A DNA stretch of 43,884 nt from Neocallimastix lanati (nom. inval.) (GCA_016946835.1 JACVTC010000333.1:1-43884), one strand, 5' to 3'; positions 19,059-31,706 are shown, counted from the stretch's first letter. The notes: a model not told the origin generated them from the sequence alone. Translations and numbers: made by a program.

Positions 19059-21490
19059 TAAACTTGACAATATTTTTCAAATGAACATTACGATTCATTT
19101 GTATATTAGTAGCCGGATCAGCTAAAGTGACTGTATTGAATTGTTTCTTTACCACTTTCATAGGTCCAACAAAGTAAGGTTCTAATTTAGTTCGATTAAA
19201 ATTTCTTACTAGTACTAAATCACCTGGTTTTATTCTTTTAGCTTGATTCATACTGGTCTTTTCTTCTCTCCTAGTAGCCCAATACTTCGAAGCATTTTTG
19301 ATATTAGATGCGGCCTCCATTACCCATTGGTAGTGTGATACAAATTTTTCAAGTAGAATTTCGTCAGAAATCTTATTTATACCCTTAGTTGGTCTGGCAG
19401 CAATGTCAAAAGGTTGTTGGTCCTCCCTTCCATAAACTAATTCAAAACTTGAATGGTTGGTGATTGAGTTTTTAGTAGTTCTTAAAGCCCAAAGTGCAGA
19501 TGGTAAAATTTCATCCCATTCTTTGTGTTGTTGTACTAGTAATCGTAATAATTTTCCAATTTCTTTATTACGATTCTCAACTAAACCATTGCTTTCAGGA
19601 TGATATGGAGTGATAAATTTAACATATACATCATATAAATCAAGGAAGATTTTTCTCATATCTGATGTAAATTGTGTTCCATTATCAGTAGTGATAATTT
19701 GAGGTACACCGTGTCGAGCAAATACATTAATTAAAAATTTTATCACATCCTGAGAAGTAACATTTTCAGTGGGCTCTGCCTCAACCCATTTAGTAAAATA
19801 ATCAACCACAACGATTATATATTGATTATTATTTCTGGTTTTACTTAGAGGTCCTATAATGTCCAATCCTAAGTGTGTAAATGGTCCTTCCACTTCAGTT
19901 GGTTTATCTTCCGTTGGTTCAGGGTATGGTTGAGATTTATTTAATTGACATTTTTCACATTTACCTATAATTCGCTTAATGTCATTAACCATATTGTTCC
20001 AATAGTAGCTCTTTTTCAAACGTTGGTATGTCTTGTAATAGCCTTCGTGTCCTATACTGTGTGCTTGAAAAATTAATTGAAGTTTTTCTTTTGTATCTGT
20101 AACTAATTTTCTATAATTATTGCCATCAACAAAGTAGTCCACACCATCAATTGTTGTAAATTTTTCTTCAATAAATTCCTTAATGGTTCTTGAAAGCAGG
20201 TTTTCATCTTGTTCCTTGATAATTTGTGTTGTTAAGACAACTTTTTCTTTTTCATTTTTCATTCTTGATAAAGCATCTGCGACAACATTATTCTTTCCAG
20301 TTTCATATCGTAAATCAATTCCTAACATACTGACAGTCAAACACCATCTAGTATGACGAGAATTTTGTGGTTCCTTACTTTTAAGTAATCCGATTAATGG
20401 TCTATGATCTGTATATACTATAGTTTGCTTAGGATTTCCCATAATATAAGATTTTAATTTATTAATACAGTAAATTAGAGCAGCACCTTCTAGATCCGTA
20501 ATTCCATAATTCTTTTCCGATTTAGATAAACTTCTACTAATATAATGAACCGGATGTTCCTTTCCAGTTTCATCATCCTTTTGTAAAAGCACACCGCCTA
20601 TTCCATCATAGGAAGCATCTGTTCTTATAATAAATTCTCTATCAAATCTAGGAAATCTTAATATTGGGGCATTGATTAATCTTTCCTTAAGAATTTTAAA
20701 ACTTTCTTCTTGTTCCTTTTTCCATTCAAACTTAACACCTTTTCTTAATAGAGTGCAGAGAGGAGCAGTAACTTTTGCAAAGTCCTTAATAAAATTTCTA
20801 TAATATCCAATGGCTCCTAAAAATGATCGAAGTTCATGAATGTTAGAGGGAGCCTTCCATTCTTTAATAGCTTCAACTTTGTTTTCCAATGGACTTAAAC
20901 CTTCTGAGGATACTTTATGTCCAAGTACTTCTACTTCAGTTTGCATGAAAGAACACTTTTCGATATTGATTTTTAACTTATGTTCCTTGAATATTTCTAA
21001 GACTTGTTTAAGATGTTCTAGGTGTTCTTCTTCAGTTCTTGAGTAGATTAAAATATCATCGATAAAGTTATAGACACATTTTCCTATTAAGGGAAATAGT
21101 ATACGGTTCATTTCTCTTTGGAATGTAGCTGGAGCACCTGTTAAACCGAAGGGCATTACCTTGAATTGGTAGTTTCCGAACTTAGTTGTAAAGGTAGTGA
21201 TTTCAACACTATCATCATCCATTAATATTTGATGATAACCGGAATAAAGATCTAATGTTGAGAAGATTTTTGCTCCATCTAAGCTATCAAAAATTTCCTC
21301 AATATTTGGTAAAGAATAAGAATCCTTCTTAGTTGCTTCATTTACTTTCCTATAGTCAATACACAGGCGCCATTTACCGTTCTTTTTAGGCACAAGTACT
21401 ACTGGTGATGACCATTCTGAACATGAAGGTTCAATTAATCGTTTATATATGAGTTTGGTTAATTCTTCTTTTAAGATATCTGTTTTTAAG
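19042..21490 (-). CDS. pol: Element C Pol, C-terminal part: RT, RNase H and integrase
   Basis: Continuation of pol after a one-base shift in the A run at 21483-21487. The frame is open from there, and homology extends upstream of the first start-like codon at 21393. It holds reverse transcriptase (VPKKNGKWRLCIDYRKV, FGLTGAPATFQREMNR, catalytic FIDD near 21063), RNase H (RTDASYDGIGGVL, YTDHRPLIGLL), integrase zinc domain (AHSIGHEG...CEKCQ), DDE core in GLDIIGPL, TDNGTQF and NGLVENRNKEI, and GPMKVV near 19162. RT has FIDD where A has YMDD and the others YIDD. Ends at TAG inside the conserved hairpin. No chromodomain. Confidence 0.92.
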
Positions 21491-23029
21491 TCGATAAAAT
21501 TTTTGTTTAATAGGTTTAACTCCTTCCTTAAGAATAATTTTGTGTGGTGATAAATCTGAAGGTGTTAATTCTTCAGAAGAAGTTGCAATTATATCAATAT
21601 ATTCTTCAAGTAATTTAGTAATGGCTTCTCTATAATTTGAATTAATTGTACTTTGAAAAACTGTGTCATATATATATTTTATTGGTGGTAATCCTTCAAT
21701 CGTTTTCAATTGTTGCTTAGCTTCTTGGTGATTCAATGCCTTGATTACACATAATAATTTTTCTTCGTCATCATATTCATTATTAATAGGTGCAATTTCT
21801 TCAATTAAACCTTGATCATTAAATCGACAAAGACTATATCTAATTGGATGTATAAATAACTGGTTATCAATTTGAATTTTGAGGTTGATTAATATATCAT
21901 AGAATGGATCCTCCTTGTCTATAATTCTACACGTAACAAGTAGTTCTAGTTCATTAATTTTTACGGGAACTTTGATTAACACATCTTCTGAGTAATCATC
22001 ATTCATCGTTGCTAAACGTATTCGTCCTGCACTAACTCCTATAGGTTCATACTGATAAGGTAATTTATCTAAAAATTGCTTTGTGATAATACTTAAGTTG
22101 CTACATGAATCTATTAAAGCCTTACCACGAACTCCATCTACTATTACATCAACCATAGCAATATCATCTTCTTGTGGTTCATGATGTTTACTTTTATATG
22201 TATGATCTATATTGTTCGTTATTATTGTAGTAGCACACATATTATCCACTGCACCTGAAATTTTAGTATTATTCTTTTCTAATTTAAGTCCTTGTGATAC
22301 TTGAGACCGTATCTTTGGAGCAACGTCCAATAATTGTCCAAATGTAATATTGCAATTACTGGAGTTTAAATCTTTGATCACGTCATAACTATCACAATCA
22401 GTTTGCATTTGTATTCTTCTTGGAATTCTAGTTGGCATAATTTCAGTTGACTTTTCTGATGATTTTTCTTGAATTAATTTATTTAAAGTTTGTTTAGAAT
22501 TATTTCCTTCCTGAGAAGTTTCTTCATTAATAATATTAACATTACTATTTTTATTATTTTCCACAGAAGTACTAGTACTAGCTCTTTCCTTATCTCTTAG
22601 CTCTTTCTCAATCCTCTTTTCTTTCTCTATTCTGGGTTGAGCCATAATCGAAGGATGTAATTGAGTTGTTGGCTTTTTGACTGGTCGCGATGTTCCCCTT
22701 AATTGATTTTCTTTTTGTTTTCGTAAACCTGGAGTAACTATTGGCTTAGGATCATCTCTTAGACTACGGTGAACCCTCTTTCCTCTTTGGTCACTAGTCT
22801 CTTCATCTTTAGGATTTGCCTTTCTCTTTATAACGTTTACTAAGTAATCCAATTCTTTGGAACCATCCGACTCATCATCAAAATCTTCGTAATAATCCGT
22901 AGTAGTACCTTCTTGGAAATCAGCAGTTTCTTCATAATCATCATCTTCTTTTAAATCAACTATTTTGGAACGATGGCAGACTGAAGCAATTTTTTTGACG
23001 ATGGGAGTGCTTCTACTCCCTTTTAGTGG
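21443..23029 (-). CDS. pol: Element C Pol, N-terminal part: protease
   Basis: Read in the -1 frame from gag and open from the slippery site at 23029; the first ATG gives MDYLVNVIKRK at 22852. It has an acidic then Lys/Arg-rich N terminus, the group motif HPSIMAQPRIEKEKR, the pre-protease motif NITFGQLLDVAPKIR, and aspartic protease LIDSCSN near 22110 (Cys for Gly). The start of RT follows (GVKPIKQKFYRLK). At the A run 21483-21487 one extra A shifts the frame, giving a short unrelated tail and a stop at 21443. Homologues run straight through into the next entry. Confidence 0.88.
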   Translation of the reverse strand, partial: PLKGSRSTPIVKKIASVCHRSKIVDLKEDDDYEETADFQEGTTTDYYEDFDDESDGSKELDYLVNVIKRKANPKDEETSDQRGKRVHRSLRDDPKPIVTPGLRKQKENQLRGTSRPVKKPTTQLHPSIMAQPRIEKEKRIEKELRDKERASTSTSVENNKNSNVNIINEETSQEGNNSKQTLNKLIQEKSSEKSTEIMPTRIPRRIQMQTDCDSYDVIKDLNSSNCNITFGQLLDVAPKIRSQVSQGLKLEKNNTKISGAVDNMCATTIITNNIDHTYKSKHHEPQEDDIAMVDVIVDGVRGKALIDSCSNLSIITKQFLDKLPYQYEPIGVSAGRIRLATMNDDYSEDVLIKVPVKINELELLVTCRIIDKEDPFYDILINLKIQIDNQLFIHPIRYSLCRFNDQGLIEEIAPINNEYDDEEKLLCVIKALNHQEAKQQLKTIEGLPPIKYIYDTVFQSTINSNYREAITKLLEEYIDIIATSSEELTPSDLSPHKIILKEGVKPIKQKFYRLKNRYLKRRINQTHI

Positions 23030-23035
23030 TTTAAA
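23003..23035 (-). promoter_or_regulatory. Predicted -1 ribosomal frameshift signal, element C
   Basis: - strand T TTA AAC (23029-23035), in phase; stop TAA at 23023-23025. After exactly 8 nt comes GGGAGT, loop AGAAGC, ACTCCC (6-bp stem, 23003-23020). The -1 frame is open into pol. Confidence 0.85.
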
Positions 23036-23940
23036 TGATTTTCATAAAACTTCTTGCGGTTATTTTCCAATATAGAATTTAATTTAGGACAGTTTCGTTT
23101 GGTATGTCCTTCATTGCTACAAAACCAGCAAGTACTAATTTTCATTTCTTTCATCTTGTTAGTGATATTTTCTATAGATACATTTTTGTGGGTTTTTGGT
23201 TTGTTAAAATCATTTGAAATGTTCTTATTAAAATTACTTTTAGAGTTAAGGAGATTGTAATGAGTCTTATCATAATATTCAGTACTATTTTTAATAGATA
23301 AACGATCAACTTTTTCGGCTATAGCGAACGCTTTGGTAATAGAAATATGGTCTTTAAGCATAACCTTTCTCCATGCGTCAGGATTATTGGTTAAGGAATC
23401 TGCATAATCTAAAACACTAATTTTTCTTCTTCTCTTTTTATCCAATTTATGGTACAAAGATCTATAACGGACATTAAAATCTTTAACTTTCTCGTTCTTC
23501 TTTATTTTCATGGAACGTAATTCTCGTAACAAATTGGTTTGATCTTCTTTAAGTCCATAGAAAGTCTTCAGATGATTTATGATTTCATCAAGGCTTGGGT
23601 AGGTGGTAGTAGATTCACTTTCTTCATCATCTTCTCCTTCACTATCGCTATCGAAATCAGAATCTTCATCTTCAGTAAGGTCATTTCCATCTTCTAGTTC
23701 TTGGATAATTTCTCTTGGTTCTCCAGAAGCCGTTAATATACAAGCAGTAAAAATAGTTTCAGGATCCTTGATATGTTGGTATTTTATCCATGCCTTTAAC
23801 TCGTTTGCCCAGGAATTGATGTCTAGGTTTTGTTTAGTAAGCTTTTCAAAATCTTTTAATTCTTTCTTTAATTCTCGGAAGCTAAGCTTACTTTCTGGAG
23901 TACTCTCTGTTGGAGTACTGGAAGTACTGGATGTTCTCAT
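23023..23940 (-). CDS. gag: Element C Gag
   Basis: Intact 305-residue Gag starting MRTSSTSS. It has a Ser/Thr-rich start, a segment LDINSWANELKAWI aligned with the N terminus of the other Gags (DVDSWIDEF in E), an acidic stretch (Asp/Ser/Glu-rich, residues ~90-112), a capsid-like segment (NEKVKDFNVRYRSLYHKL), and a CCHC knuckle CWFCSNEGHTKRNC near residue 271. The C terminus YENHLNH contains the slippery codons. It lacks the Asn-rich tails of A and D. It would assemble the virus-like particle and bind element RNA. Confidence 0.92.
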   Translation of the reverse strand: MRTSSTSSTPTESTPESKLSFRELKKELKDFEKLTKQNLDINSWANELKAWIKYQHIKDPETIFTACILTASGEPREIIQELEDGNDLTEDEDSDFDSDSEGEDDEESESTTTYPSLDEIINHLKTFYGLKEDQTNLLRELRSMKIKKNEKVKDFNVRYRSLYHKLDKKRRRKISVLDYADSLTNNPDAWRKVMLKDHISITKAFAIAEKVDRLSIKNSTEYYDKTHYNLLNSKSNFNKNISNDFNKPKTHKNVSIENITNKMKEMKISTCWFCSNEGHTKRNCPKLNSILENNRKKFYENHLNH

Positions 23941-24426
23941 TAAATAAAATTTATTGTATCTATAGAATGCTAAACCTCGTAATGTATAAATTGTTATAAA
24001 AAGTAAAAGTAAAAAAAAATTAAAAAAAATAAATCTTTTAACTAATAAAATTATTAATTATTTATTATTATTAATCATTTATTAAATTATAATAATCGTG
24101 CAATCTGATAGTACACACTGTCTGACGTGCAGCTTACCTCTTGAAAGGTGTCATGCCACGCGTGTGCCACGGTTACTATTTTCAATATAAAAAAATAGCA
24201 GTCCAGAGCCTACTAGCCCAATTACTATGTAGGATAAACTTAACCCGGAAATCTATACACGAATATTAGTTTAATTTAATATTAATTAATATTTTTAACA
24301 ATTAATAATAATTAGTTAAAAATATAAAAATTGTTTTCTTTTTTAAAAAAAAATATTTGTTTTATTAGAAAAATTATTTATTAATATTATAATTTTATCC
24401 CCAATGTATTAATTTATTATTATATT
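23941..24426 (-). other. Element C leader
   Basis: Mostly A/T-rich, but 24090-24262 is a GC-richer island with a direct repeat TGCCACG (twice within 24153-24173) around the palindrome CACGCGTG. No open frame. Comparable islands occur in the leaders of A, B and E. Confidence 0.6.
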
Positions 24427-24443
24427 CCCCGATATCTCCACCA
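24427..24443 (-). other. Element C primer-binding site
   Basis: - strand TGGTGGAGATATCGGGG, 8 nt after the 5' LTR. It is complementary to a tRNA 3' end CCCCGATATCTCCACCA, similar to but distinct from the site in A and D. Confidence 0.72.
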
Positions 24444-24451
24444 ATTTTTCA

Positions 24452-25240
24452 TGGTATGGTTCATATAATTTTAGGAATATAATAATAATTAACACAAATA
24501 ATAAAATTACAATAATAAAAAATAATTTGTTTTAAAATCAATATTTATTTATTTAAATTTATAAAAGAAAAATAATAATATAATTATTTATTTAATAAAA
24601 AGAAAGTTATTGATTATATTTTATTTCACTAAAATTACATGTATTTATATTTTTTTATCAAATTAAAATTTGTAAAGCCTAACTATTTTTTTAATAAACT
24701 AATTACTAATTATTTTTATAAATAAAACATTTAAATTGAAATTGAATTATTATTTTAGTTAATAATATTATTGTTATAAATAGTAGTTATATATTATTGA
24801 ATTATTAATTATTTAATAATAGTTTAATACTAATATATATAAAATAAAAATAAAGAGATTATACAGAATATTTTATTGTGGTTTAGTTAAATTTAGTAAT
24901 TAAAAATAAATTTAAATTGATAACGAAAATTTTAATAACTAATTAAATAGATTTGATTATTTTCAATATAACATAATACAAAAGAAATATAATATTAATA
25001 TATTAAGTGGGCAAGGACAATATTCTTGGCTAAAGATTTTTAATACATTATAATGGAATCGGATCGATAATTCAAAAAGGAATTATAAGTTAATTAGTGA
25101 TTTATTAACTTAAGATTTCTATTTAGTAATATTTGAAGAATATTGGAAAGTTCCAATTATATAGAATAGAATAATCTATAAGGTTAGAATAATTTATATT
25201 ATTCTAGCACAATTAGTATTATTTGTTCATTCTGTATTAA
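24452..25240 (-). repeat. Element C 5' LTR (789 bp)
   Basis: Partner of 18232-19019. Its outer end (TTCTGTATTAA on the + strand) is separated from element D only by AAA. Confidence 0.92.
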
Positions 25241-25243
25241 AAA

Positions 25244-25920
25244 TGATACGATATATTTTAAATATTCGTATTTATAATAGTTTTGGGCGCTACACTGGGG
25301 AATTGTACTAAATTATATATTCTAATAATAATATTAATTATTTTATTTAATTATTTAAAATTTTTATTTTAGGATATTTGTTTTGTAATATTTTATTTTT
25401 ATTTTATTTTATTTTATTTTATTTTATTTTATTTTATTTTATTTTTATCATATTAATTAACTATTAATAATTATAATTTAATTATAATATTCTACAATTA
25501 ATTACTTAAACAACTAATTTTATTAAAACTAATAACTAAACTACTATCTTAACTAATTAAAACATTTTTCTTATATTAAATCAACTATTACTAATTAACA
25601 TATATCAATAATTTTTTTTTTAACAAAAAACATTTTTTTTTTTATAATATTTTTTATATATTTTTTTTTATAATTATTATCTCTATATTAAATCATAATT
25701 GTTATATTTTATATAAACATTAATATAAAAGTTTATATTATAATAATTAAATTTTATACTATAATAATATTATTTTATATGATTTATAATTAATATAATT
25801 CATCATTTTTATATAATTAATTTTAATTTTATAATAATATATATTTTACAAACTTTATATAATTAATATAATTTAATAATAATTTTAAAGTATCATTATT
25901 TTTCTTTTCATCTTGTATCA
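25244..25920 (-). repeat. Element D 3' LTR (677 bp)
   Basis: + strand TGATACGATATATTTT...CTTGTATCA, matching 34649-35446. It has a longer ATTTT microsatellite (about 25393-25445) than the partner and only one copy of the 47-bp unit that is repeated in the other LTR. Confidence 0.9.
25393..25446. repeat. (ATTTT)n microsatellite in LTR D
   Basis: About ten tandem ATTTT/TATTT units; the partner LTR has only about three at the same place (34797-34820). Confidence 0.85.
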
Positions 25921-25923
25921 GAA

Positions 25924-25935
25924 CGCCCACGCTTT
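25924..25935 (-). other. Element D polypurine tract
   Basis: - strand AAAGCGTGGGCG, 3 nt before the 3' LTR. It is interrupted by one T and two C's, so it is weaker than in the other elements. Confidence 0.6.
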
Positions 25936-25940
25936 AGATC

Positions 25941-25961
25941 AGACTTCGTCCCTTGAAGTCT
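25941..25961 (-). other. Pre-polypurine-tract hairpin, element D
   Basis: - strand AGACTTC, loop AAGGGAC, GAAGTCT: identical to E. In D it lies about 230 bp beyond the pol stop, so it is conserved without being coding. Confidence 0.75.
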
Positions 25962-26084
25962 AAAGAATATTTGTATGAAATAATAAATTTTAAAATTTAT
26001 AAGGCATTATTTTTTTTTTTTTTTTTTTTTTTAAAAAAAAAATTTTTTGTAATATAATTATATGATTATTATATATATATATCT

Positions 26085-26148
<64 letters not shown>

Positions 26149-26192
26149 GTAGTGATTTATTTTAAACTATTATTATTTTTTAAATATTAATA
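25962..26192 (-). other. Element D 3' untranslated segment with long T runs
   Basis: Between pol stop and hairpin the + strand has T runs at about 26010-26032 and about 55 T's at 26091-26146. No coding. A, C and E lack this insertion: their pol frames run up to the hairpin. Confidence 0.7.
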
Positions 26193-27396
26193 TTAATCAG
26201 TGATTTCTACAAAACTACTTATATAAGGAATAACATTTTTGAGATGTATATTTCTTTCGGCAACTTCATTAGTAATTGGATCACAAACTGTAACAGTATT
26301 AAATTGTTGCTTAACTATTTTTAATGGTCCAATAAAATAAGGGTCCAATTTTCTTCTATTAAAATTCCTGATTAATACTAAATCTCCAGGTTTAAATTCA
26401 CTTCTTAATCTTTTAATTTGTTTTCTTCTATCTTTCCATAGTTCATTAGCAGTTTCTATATTCCGAATAGCTTCATTAATCCATTTATTATGTGTAATAA
26501 ATTTTCTTAAATAATATTCTTCATCAGTTTCATCTTCATGTTTTTGATCAACATTAATTGTAAGTTCGAAAGGTTGCAAATCCCTTCTACCATAAAGTAA
26601 TTCAAAACTGCTATATTTTGTTACTTCATTCTTCGCTGTTCTAAGCGCCCATAAAGCACTAGGTAGAATATCATCCCAATCTTTATTATTTTTTCCTAAA
26701 AGTCGCAAATATTTTCCAATTTCTCTATTTCTATTCTCAACTTCTCCATTAGAAGGTGGATGATACGTAGCCACATTATGTACATATACATCATGCAAAT
26801 CGAGAAAAGCTTTAGTTTTATCTGAAATAAGTTGTGGGCCATTATCTGTAATTAATAACTCTGGTATTCCATGCCTCGAAAACACATTAATTAAAAATCT
26901 TATTACATCTTCAGATTCTGTTTTTTCTAATGGTTCAGCTTCCACCCATTTGGTAAGGTAGTCAACTAATACTATGATATATCTATTTCCTCTAGCAGTT
27001 GTATATAATGGACCAACTAAATCTAAACCAACTCTTGTGAAAGGCAATCCTGGTGGTGTTGGAATATCTTCAGGGTATTTATTTTGAGGCTGTGGCTTAT
27101 ACATTTGACATTTCTTACAACATTTTATAAATATTTTTATATCTTTATTCATTCCTTTCCAAAAGTAATCTCTTTTTAATCTATGATAGGTTTTATAACA
27201 ACCTTCATGTCCTACGTTATGTGCTAAATTAATTAATTTCCATTTTTCTTTTTCATTAAAAATTACTCTTCTTAAATTATTATTTTGTTTATAATAAATA
27301 ATCCCATCTATTTCTACAAATTTTTGTTTTATATAATTATCAATAAAATCATTTAAAAATTTTTCATCATTATTATTATTTTCATTATTATTTATT

Positions 27397-27477
<81 letters not shown>

Positions 27478-28985
27478 GGTGTAACATTTATTACGAAATT
27501 TGTATCTAGATATACATTATTGTTAGATAAAATATTTCTTGAGTAATTTTTATTTATATCATTATTTAACATTTCATTATTATCATCCTTTTGAATGTTA
27601 TTATTTGTAAAATTATTATTAATTTTATCAATTTTTAAAATATTATTATATTTCTTTTTTCCTATAGTTATACTTCTATGATCTTCTTGTTCATTTTTAT
27701 TAAGAGATTTTTTGTTAATATTTTTATCAATATTCAAAATTTTATTGAATTTATTATTAATGCTTATATTATTTTGATTTACAATATTATTTTTTTCATT
27801 TTCATTTTCTTTTTCATTTTCATTTGTTGTACTCTCATTTTTTATATCTCTAAATAATACATTATTTTGAATTACATTATTATTTAATATTTCGGTTTTA
27901 AAGCTTGTTTCCTTTGTTAAATAATTATTATTTTTATATGCATCATGTATATTATTATATTTTGTATTATAATTTTCTTTGTTTTCATTTGAATAGTTAT
28001 TTTGAATAATGTTACAATTTTTTAATTTTTCATCTAAGTAATTAATTTTATTATAATTATTATTTTCATTGAGATTATTATTTTTATTCCTATTATTATT
28101 TCCAACAAAATTATTTTCATTAGGATTATTGCCTTTATCATAATTGCTATTTTTATTACAATTGCTATTTTTATTACAATTGCTATTTTCATTATGATTA
28201 TTGTTTTTATTATAATTGTTATTTTTAATATAATTATTATTAGTATTAAAGTTATTATTTTTATTAAACCCATTAATTTCTATTTTTTTATCAGAGATAT
28301 TATTTTTATTATAATTATTATTGTTTTCATTCTCATATAATTTATGATTGTTTGTGATATTATTTATTTTTATTTTTTTAGATAAATTGCTATTTTTAAT
28401 AGTATTTTTATTGTCTATTTTTATAAATAAATTGTCATTAGTATTTTCCCTACTGATTTTATTTCTTGATTTATTAATTTCATTAGAATTATTATTTCTT
28501 ATATTCTCTTTTAAAATAATATTTTTAATTGAATTATTATCTTTATTAAAATTGTTTTCCAAAATAATATTTTTATTTTCTTCTACATTCTTATTTTGTA
28601 TATCTTCACCAGAATTTAATCTTGAAAGTGCATCTGCAATTACATTTCTCCTCCCCTCTTCATATAAAACTTTAACTTTTAAAATACTGAATTCCGTAAT
28701 CCATTTAATATGACGGCTAGAAGTAGGTTCTTTACTATTGAAAATATAAACTAAGGGTTTATGATCAGTGTACAAAATAGTTTCAAAATTATTACCTGTT
28801 AAAAATGGTCTAAATTTCATAACACAATAGTAAGCAGCTAATCCTTCCAAATCCGTAATACTATAGTTTAATTCTGCATTTACTAAGGTACGACTTTCAA
28901 AATAAATAGGCTTTTCATCATTATTCTCATCTAACTGAATAAGAACTCCACCAATACCATATTTAGAGGCGTCCGTACGAATTAA
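26193..28985 (-). CDS. pol: Element D Pol, C-terminal part: RNase H and integrase
   Basis: Continuation of pol after a one-base shift at about 28981-28988; the apparent Met at 29000 is not a real start. It begins with RNase H (RTDASKYGIGGVL, YTDHKPLVYIF). A very long Asn-rich linker follows (about 27350-28600), including about 29 consecutive AAT-type codons at 27392-27477. Then come the integrase zinc domain (AHNVGHEG...CKKCQ), DDE core in GLDLVGPL, TDNGPQL and NGEVENRNREI, and GPLKIV near 26318. It ends ...SFVEITD, shorter and different from A and E, whose C termini are encoded by the conserved hairpin. Confidence 0.9.
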
Positions 28986-31145
28986 TAAATGGTTTTTCAA
29001 AAACAGGAGGTGATAAAATAGGTGCAGAAATTATTTTATTTTTTAATTCAACAAAAGCCTTATTAGTAGTATCAGTCCATACAAAAGGAACATTTTTTTT
29101 TGTAAGTTCATATAATGGTTTAGCAATTTGAGCAAAATTATAAATGAATTTCCTATAATAGCCAATAGCACCTAAAAAAGAACGTAGTTGCTTAATATTT
29201 TTAGGAGGTAACCAATTCATAATAACATTCACTTTTGAATCAATAGGACTAATTCCTTTAGTAGATAATTTGTGTCCTAATAATTCTACTTCTTCTTTAA
29301 AAAAATGACATTTCTCTAAATTAATTTTTAATCCATTATTATGTAGAATTTTGAAAACCTTTTCAAGATCTTTAATATGCTGATCCATTGAGGGAGAATA
29401 CACAACAAGATCATCGATATAGACAAAGACACAAACACCAATCAAGTCGAAGAATATTCGGTTCATCTCCCTTTGAAAAGTTGCGGGAGCATTACACAAC
29501 CCAAAAGGCATAACTTGAAAATTAAAATTACCATAAATAGTAGTAAAACACGTAATATCTCTATCATCAGGATGCATAGGAATTTGATGGTATCCTGAAA
29601 ATAAATCAATTGTTGAAAGAACTGCGGTGTTTCCTACATAATAAAGAATATCATCGATAATAGGAAGGGCATAGGCATCTTTCTTCGTACAGTTATTTAC
29701 TACTCTATAATCAACGCACATTCTTACTTGACCATTTTTTTTTAACACAAGAACAACTGGTGAAGACCAAGGAGAATTTGAAGGAACAATTAATTTATTG
29801 TTAATGAGTTTAATTATTTCTTTTTTTAGAGCATCTGCTTGTACTTTAGAGAGTCTATATGCTCTCTGTTTAACAGGGTGAGTACCAGGAACTAAATTAA
29901 TTCTATGAGGAAATAATTTAGAATTACCTAAATCATCTGTTTTAACAGCTAAAATATCCGTGTATGATAAAAATAAAATTTTAATTGAATCTCTAATAGA
30001 AGAAGGTACTTCAGATAATATGTCGTGTACAAGCGAAATTTTCTTATCATTTTGCAGAGATTTTAAATCAACAAAAGATGAATTATCATCAGAAGTTATT
30101 AAAAGAATAGCGGGACAAATTTTTGAATCATTATTAAGAAATAACACAGTATTATCAATAGAAAATAAATCATTATTATTAAGAACTTCATCATTAGATA
30201 ATATTAAATTATCAAAATCACTAATATTTATATTAGAAGTATCATTACACAAAAAATTTGAACACGCACAATAATTGATAATACCATCACAACGCGTAAC
30301 ATAATTTTCAGAATCATTTTTATTAATATTTAAATCATTAACATTAGAAAAATTTACATTATACATTAAATTAGAAAGTTCAATAAAATCACCATTATCA
30401 TTTTTACGTAATAATGTATCATCAACTAAATCTAGCACAAATCTATTTTTCTTAAGCGTGTCAATACCAATTAACACGTCGAAAATATCATCTTTTTCTA
30501 TTTTTCTGAAATAGTCTTTGAAAGTGTAGCCGCCTATTTCAATTTCTAATTCGTATACATCCGAAGAAATATAATTATTAGAATAAGCCTGGAATATTCT
30601 TTCCGAAATAGTTCCAACGGCCGTTTTATTTATTTTATACTTCTCGAATGCAGCAGCAGTAATTAAATTAACACTTGCACAAGAATCTAAGAATATTTCT
30701 GCGTAGGATCCTTCAATAGTACCATTTACTTTTATAACTTTATAGTCGCTTAACAATGATAAAGCATTTATTAAAAATTCTTTACTGGTACTTTTAATTA
30801 ATTTTTGTTCTTTGTTAAACCCGGTACGAAATTTAGGACATAAGTCCAATAAGTGTGCCAATTTAAGTTTGACTTCTATATTGGCAACATCTTTAACCAG
30901 GTCATTTATATCATAATTATCGACCAAATTGATCATTTTAATATGTTTCTCTAATTTTGACGTCTTAGTATTACCTCCATTTTCATTTTCGTTTGTAGTA
31001 TTGGATATTATCTCTTTAATTCTATTTAATTTGTTAATTTTTTTTGCGTTTGAAATATTTGGTTGGTTTATGTGTGATATATCCAAATGTTCCAATTTTT
31101 CTGTGTTATTATTACTATCGTTATTAGTATTAATATTATCATTAA

Positions 31146-31209
<64 letters not shown>

Positions 31210-31566
31210 GATATTATTAGAATTGTCATTATTGTTAATATTATTATTATAATCATCAATATTAATATTATGATTATTATTATTATTATAATTTAAATTA
31301 TTTGGATCATCCTCTAAATTCATATTATCTTCATCTCGAATATTTCCATTATTATTAATTTCAATAATATCTGGATTTTCTCTAAAATTAACCTTTTTTG
31401 TAGAAGAAAGATTTTCACCTTCAATTATTTTATTATTATTTAGTTCCTCATTATTATTACTATCATTATAATTATCATTATTATTATTTATTTGTTTCAT
31501 GGCTGGAGTGTGAATAGGAACTGGATTATCTTTGAGATGAAGCCTTTGTTTTTCTTTATAAGCCCC
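28963..31566 (-). CDS. pol: Element D Pol, middle part: protease and reverse transcriptase
   Basis: Open in the gag -1 frame from about 31566; the first ATG is at 31500. After an Asn-rich start come the group motif LDISHINQPNISNAKK, a variant pre-protease motif (LAHLLDLCPKFR), aspartic protease FLDSCASVN near 30690 (Cys for Gly), and reverse transcriptase with MCVDYRVVNN, FGLCNAPATFQREMNR and catalytic YIDD near 29418. The frame ends in a short aberrant tail at 28963, where one extra A in the A/T run near 28985 shifts it away from RNase H. The upstream part of pol is in the next two entries. Confidence 0.9.
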
Positions 31567-31706
31567 TTATATTTTTCTTTATTTTGTTTCCCTTTTCTCT
31601 GAGCAGCAAAAACAACTTCATCCTGGAATTCTTCATTGGTATCTCTTAAATAAACATTATTATTATTATTTTTATTATAATTGTTATTATAATAATCATT
31701 TTTTTT
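31563..31706 (-). pseudogene. pol: Element D Pol, short segment in a shifted frame
   Basis: Between an eight-T run (31699-31706, + strand) and a four-C run (31563-31566) the homology to A and E lies in a different frame: EFQDEVVFAAQRKGKQ, comparable to DEIVATAVRRKGKQ in E. Two compensating one-base changes bracket the segment. Both are at homopolymers, so sequencing or assembly error is possible. Confidence 0.7.

Larger units (their letters stand above)
18232..25240 (-). mobile_element. Element C: Ty3/Gypsy LTR retrotransposon
   Basis: About 7.0 kb on the - strand with nearly identical LTRs (788 and 789 bp), primer site, leader, gag, pol and polypurine tract. It has the same gag/-1 pol organisation as A, D and E but no Asn-rich linkers and a more divergent Gag. 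One extra base at 21483-21487 breaks pol between protease and RT. The right end lies 3-5 bp from element D. AAAAA on the left (18227-18231) and an A run on the right may be its target duplication, but the exact LTR end is ambiguous within TTAA. Confidence 0.93.

Noticed and set aside
25238-25250. A clean target-site duplication for element D
   Set aside because: The left flank is an A run and the right flank AATT; they do not match well enough to claim.
27392-27477. CRISPR-like regular array
   Set aside because: A pure trinucleotide microsatellite encoding poly-Asn, with no repeat-spacer structure.
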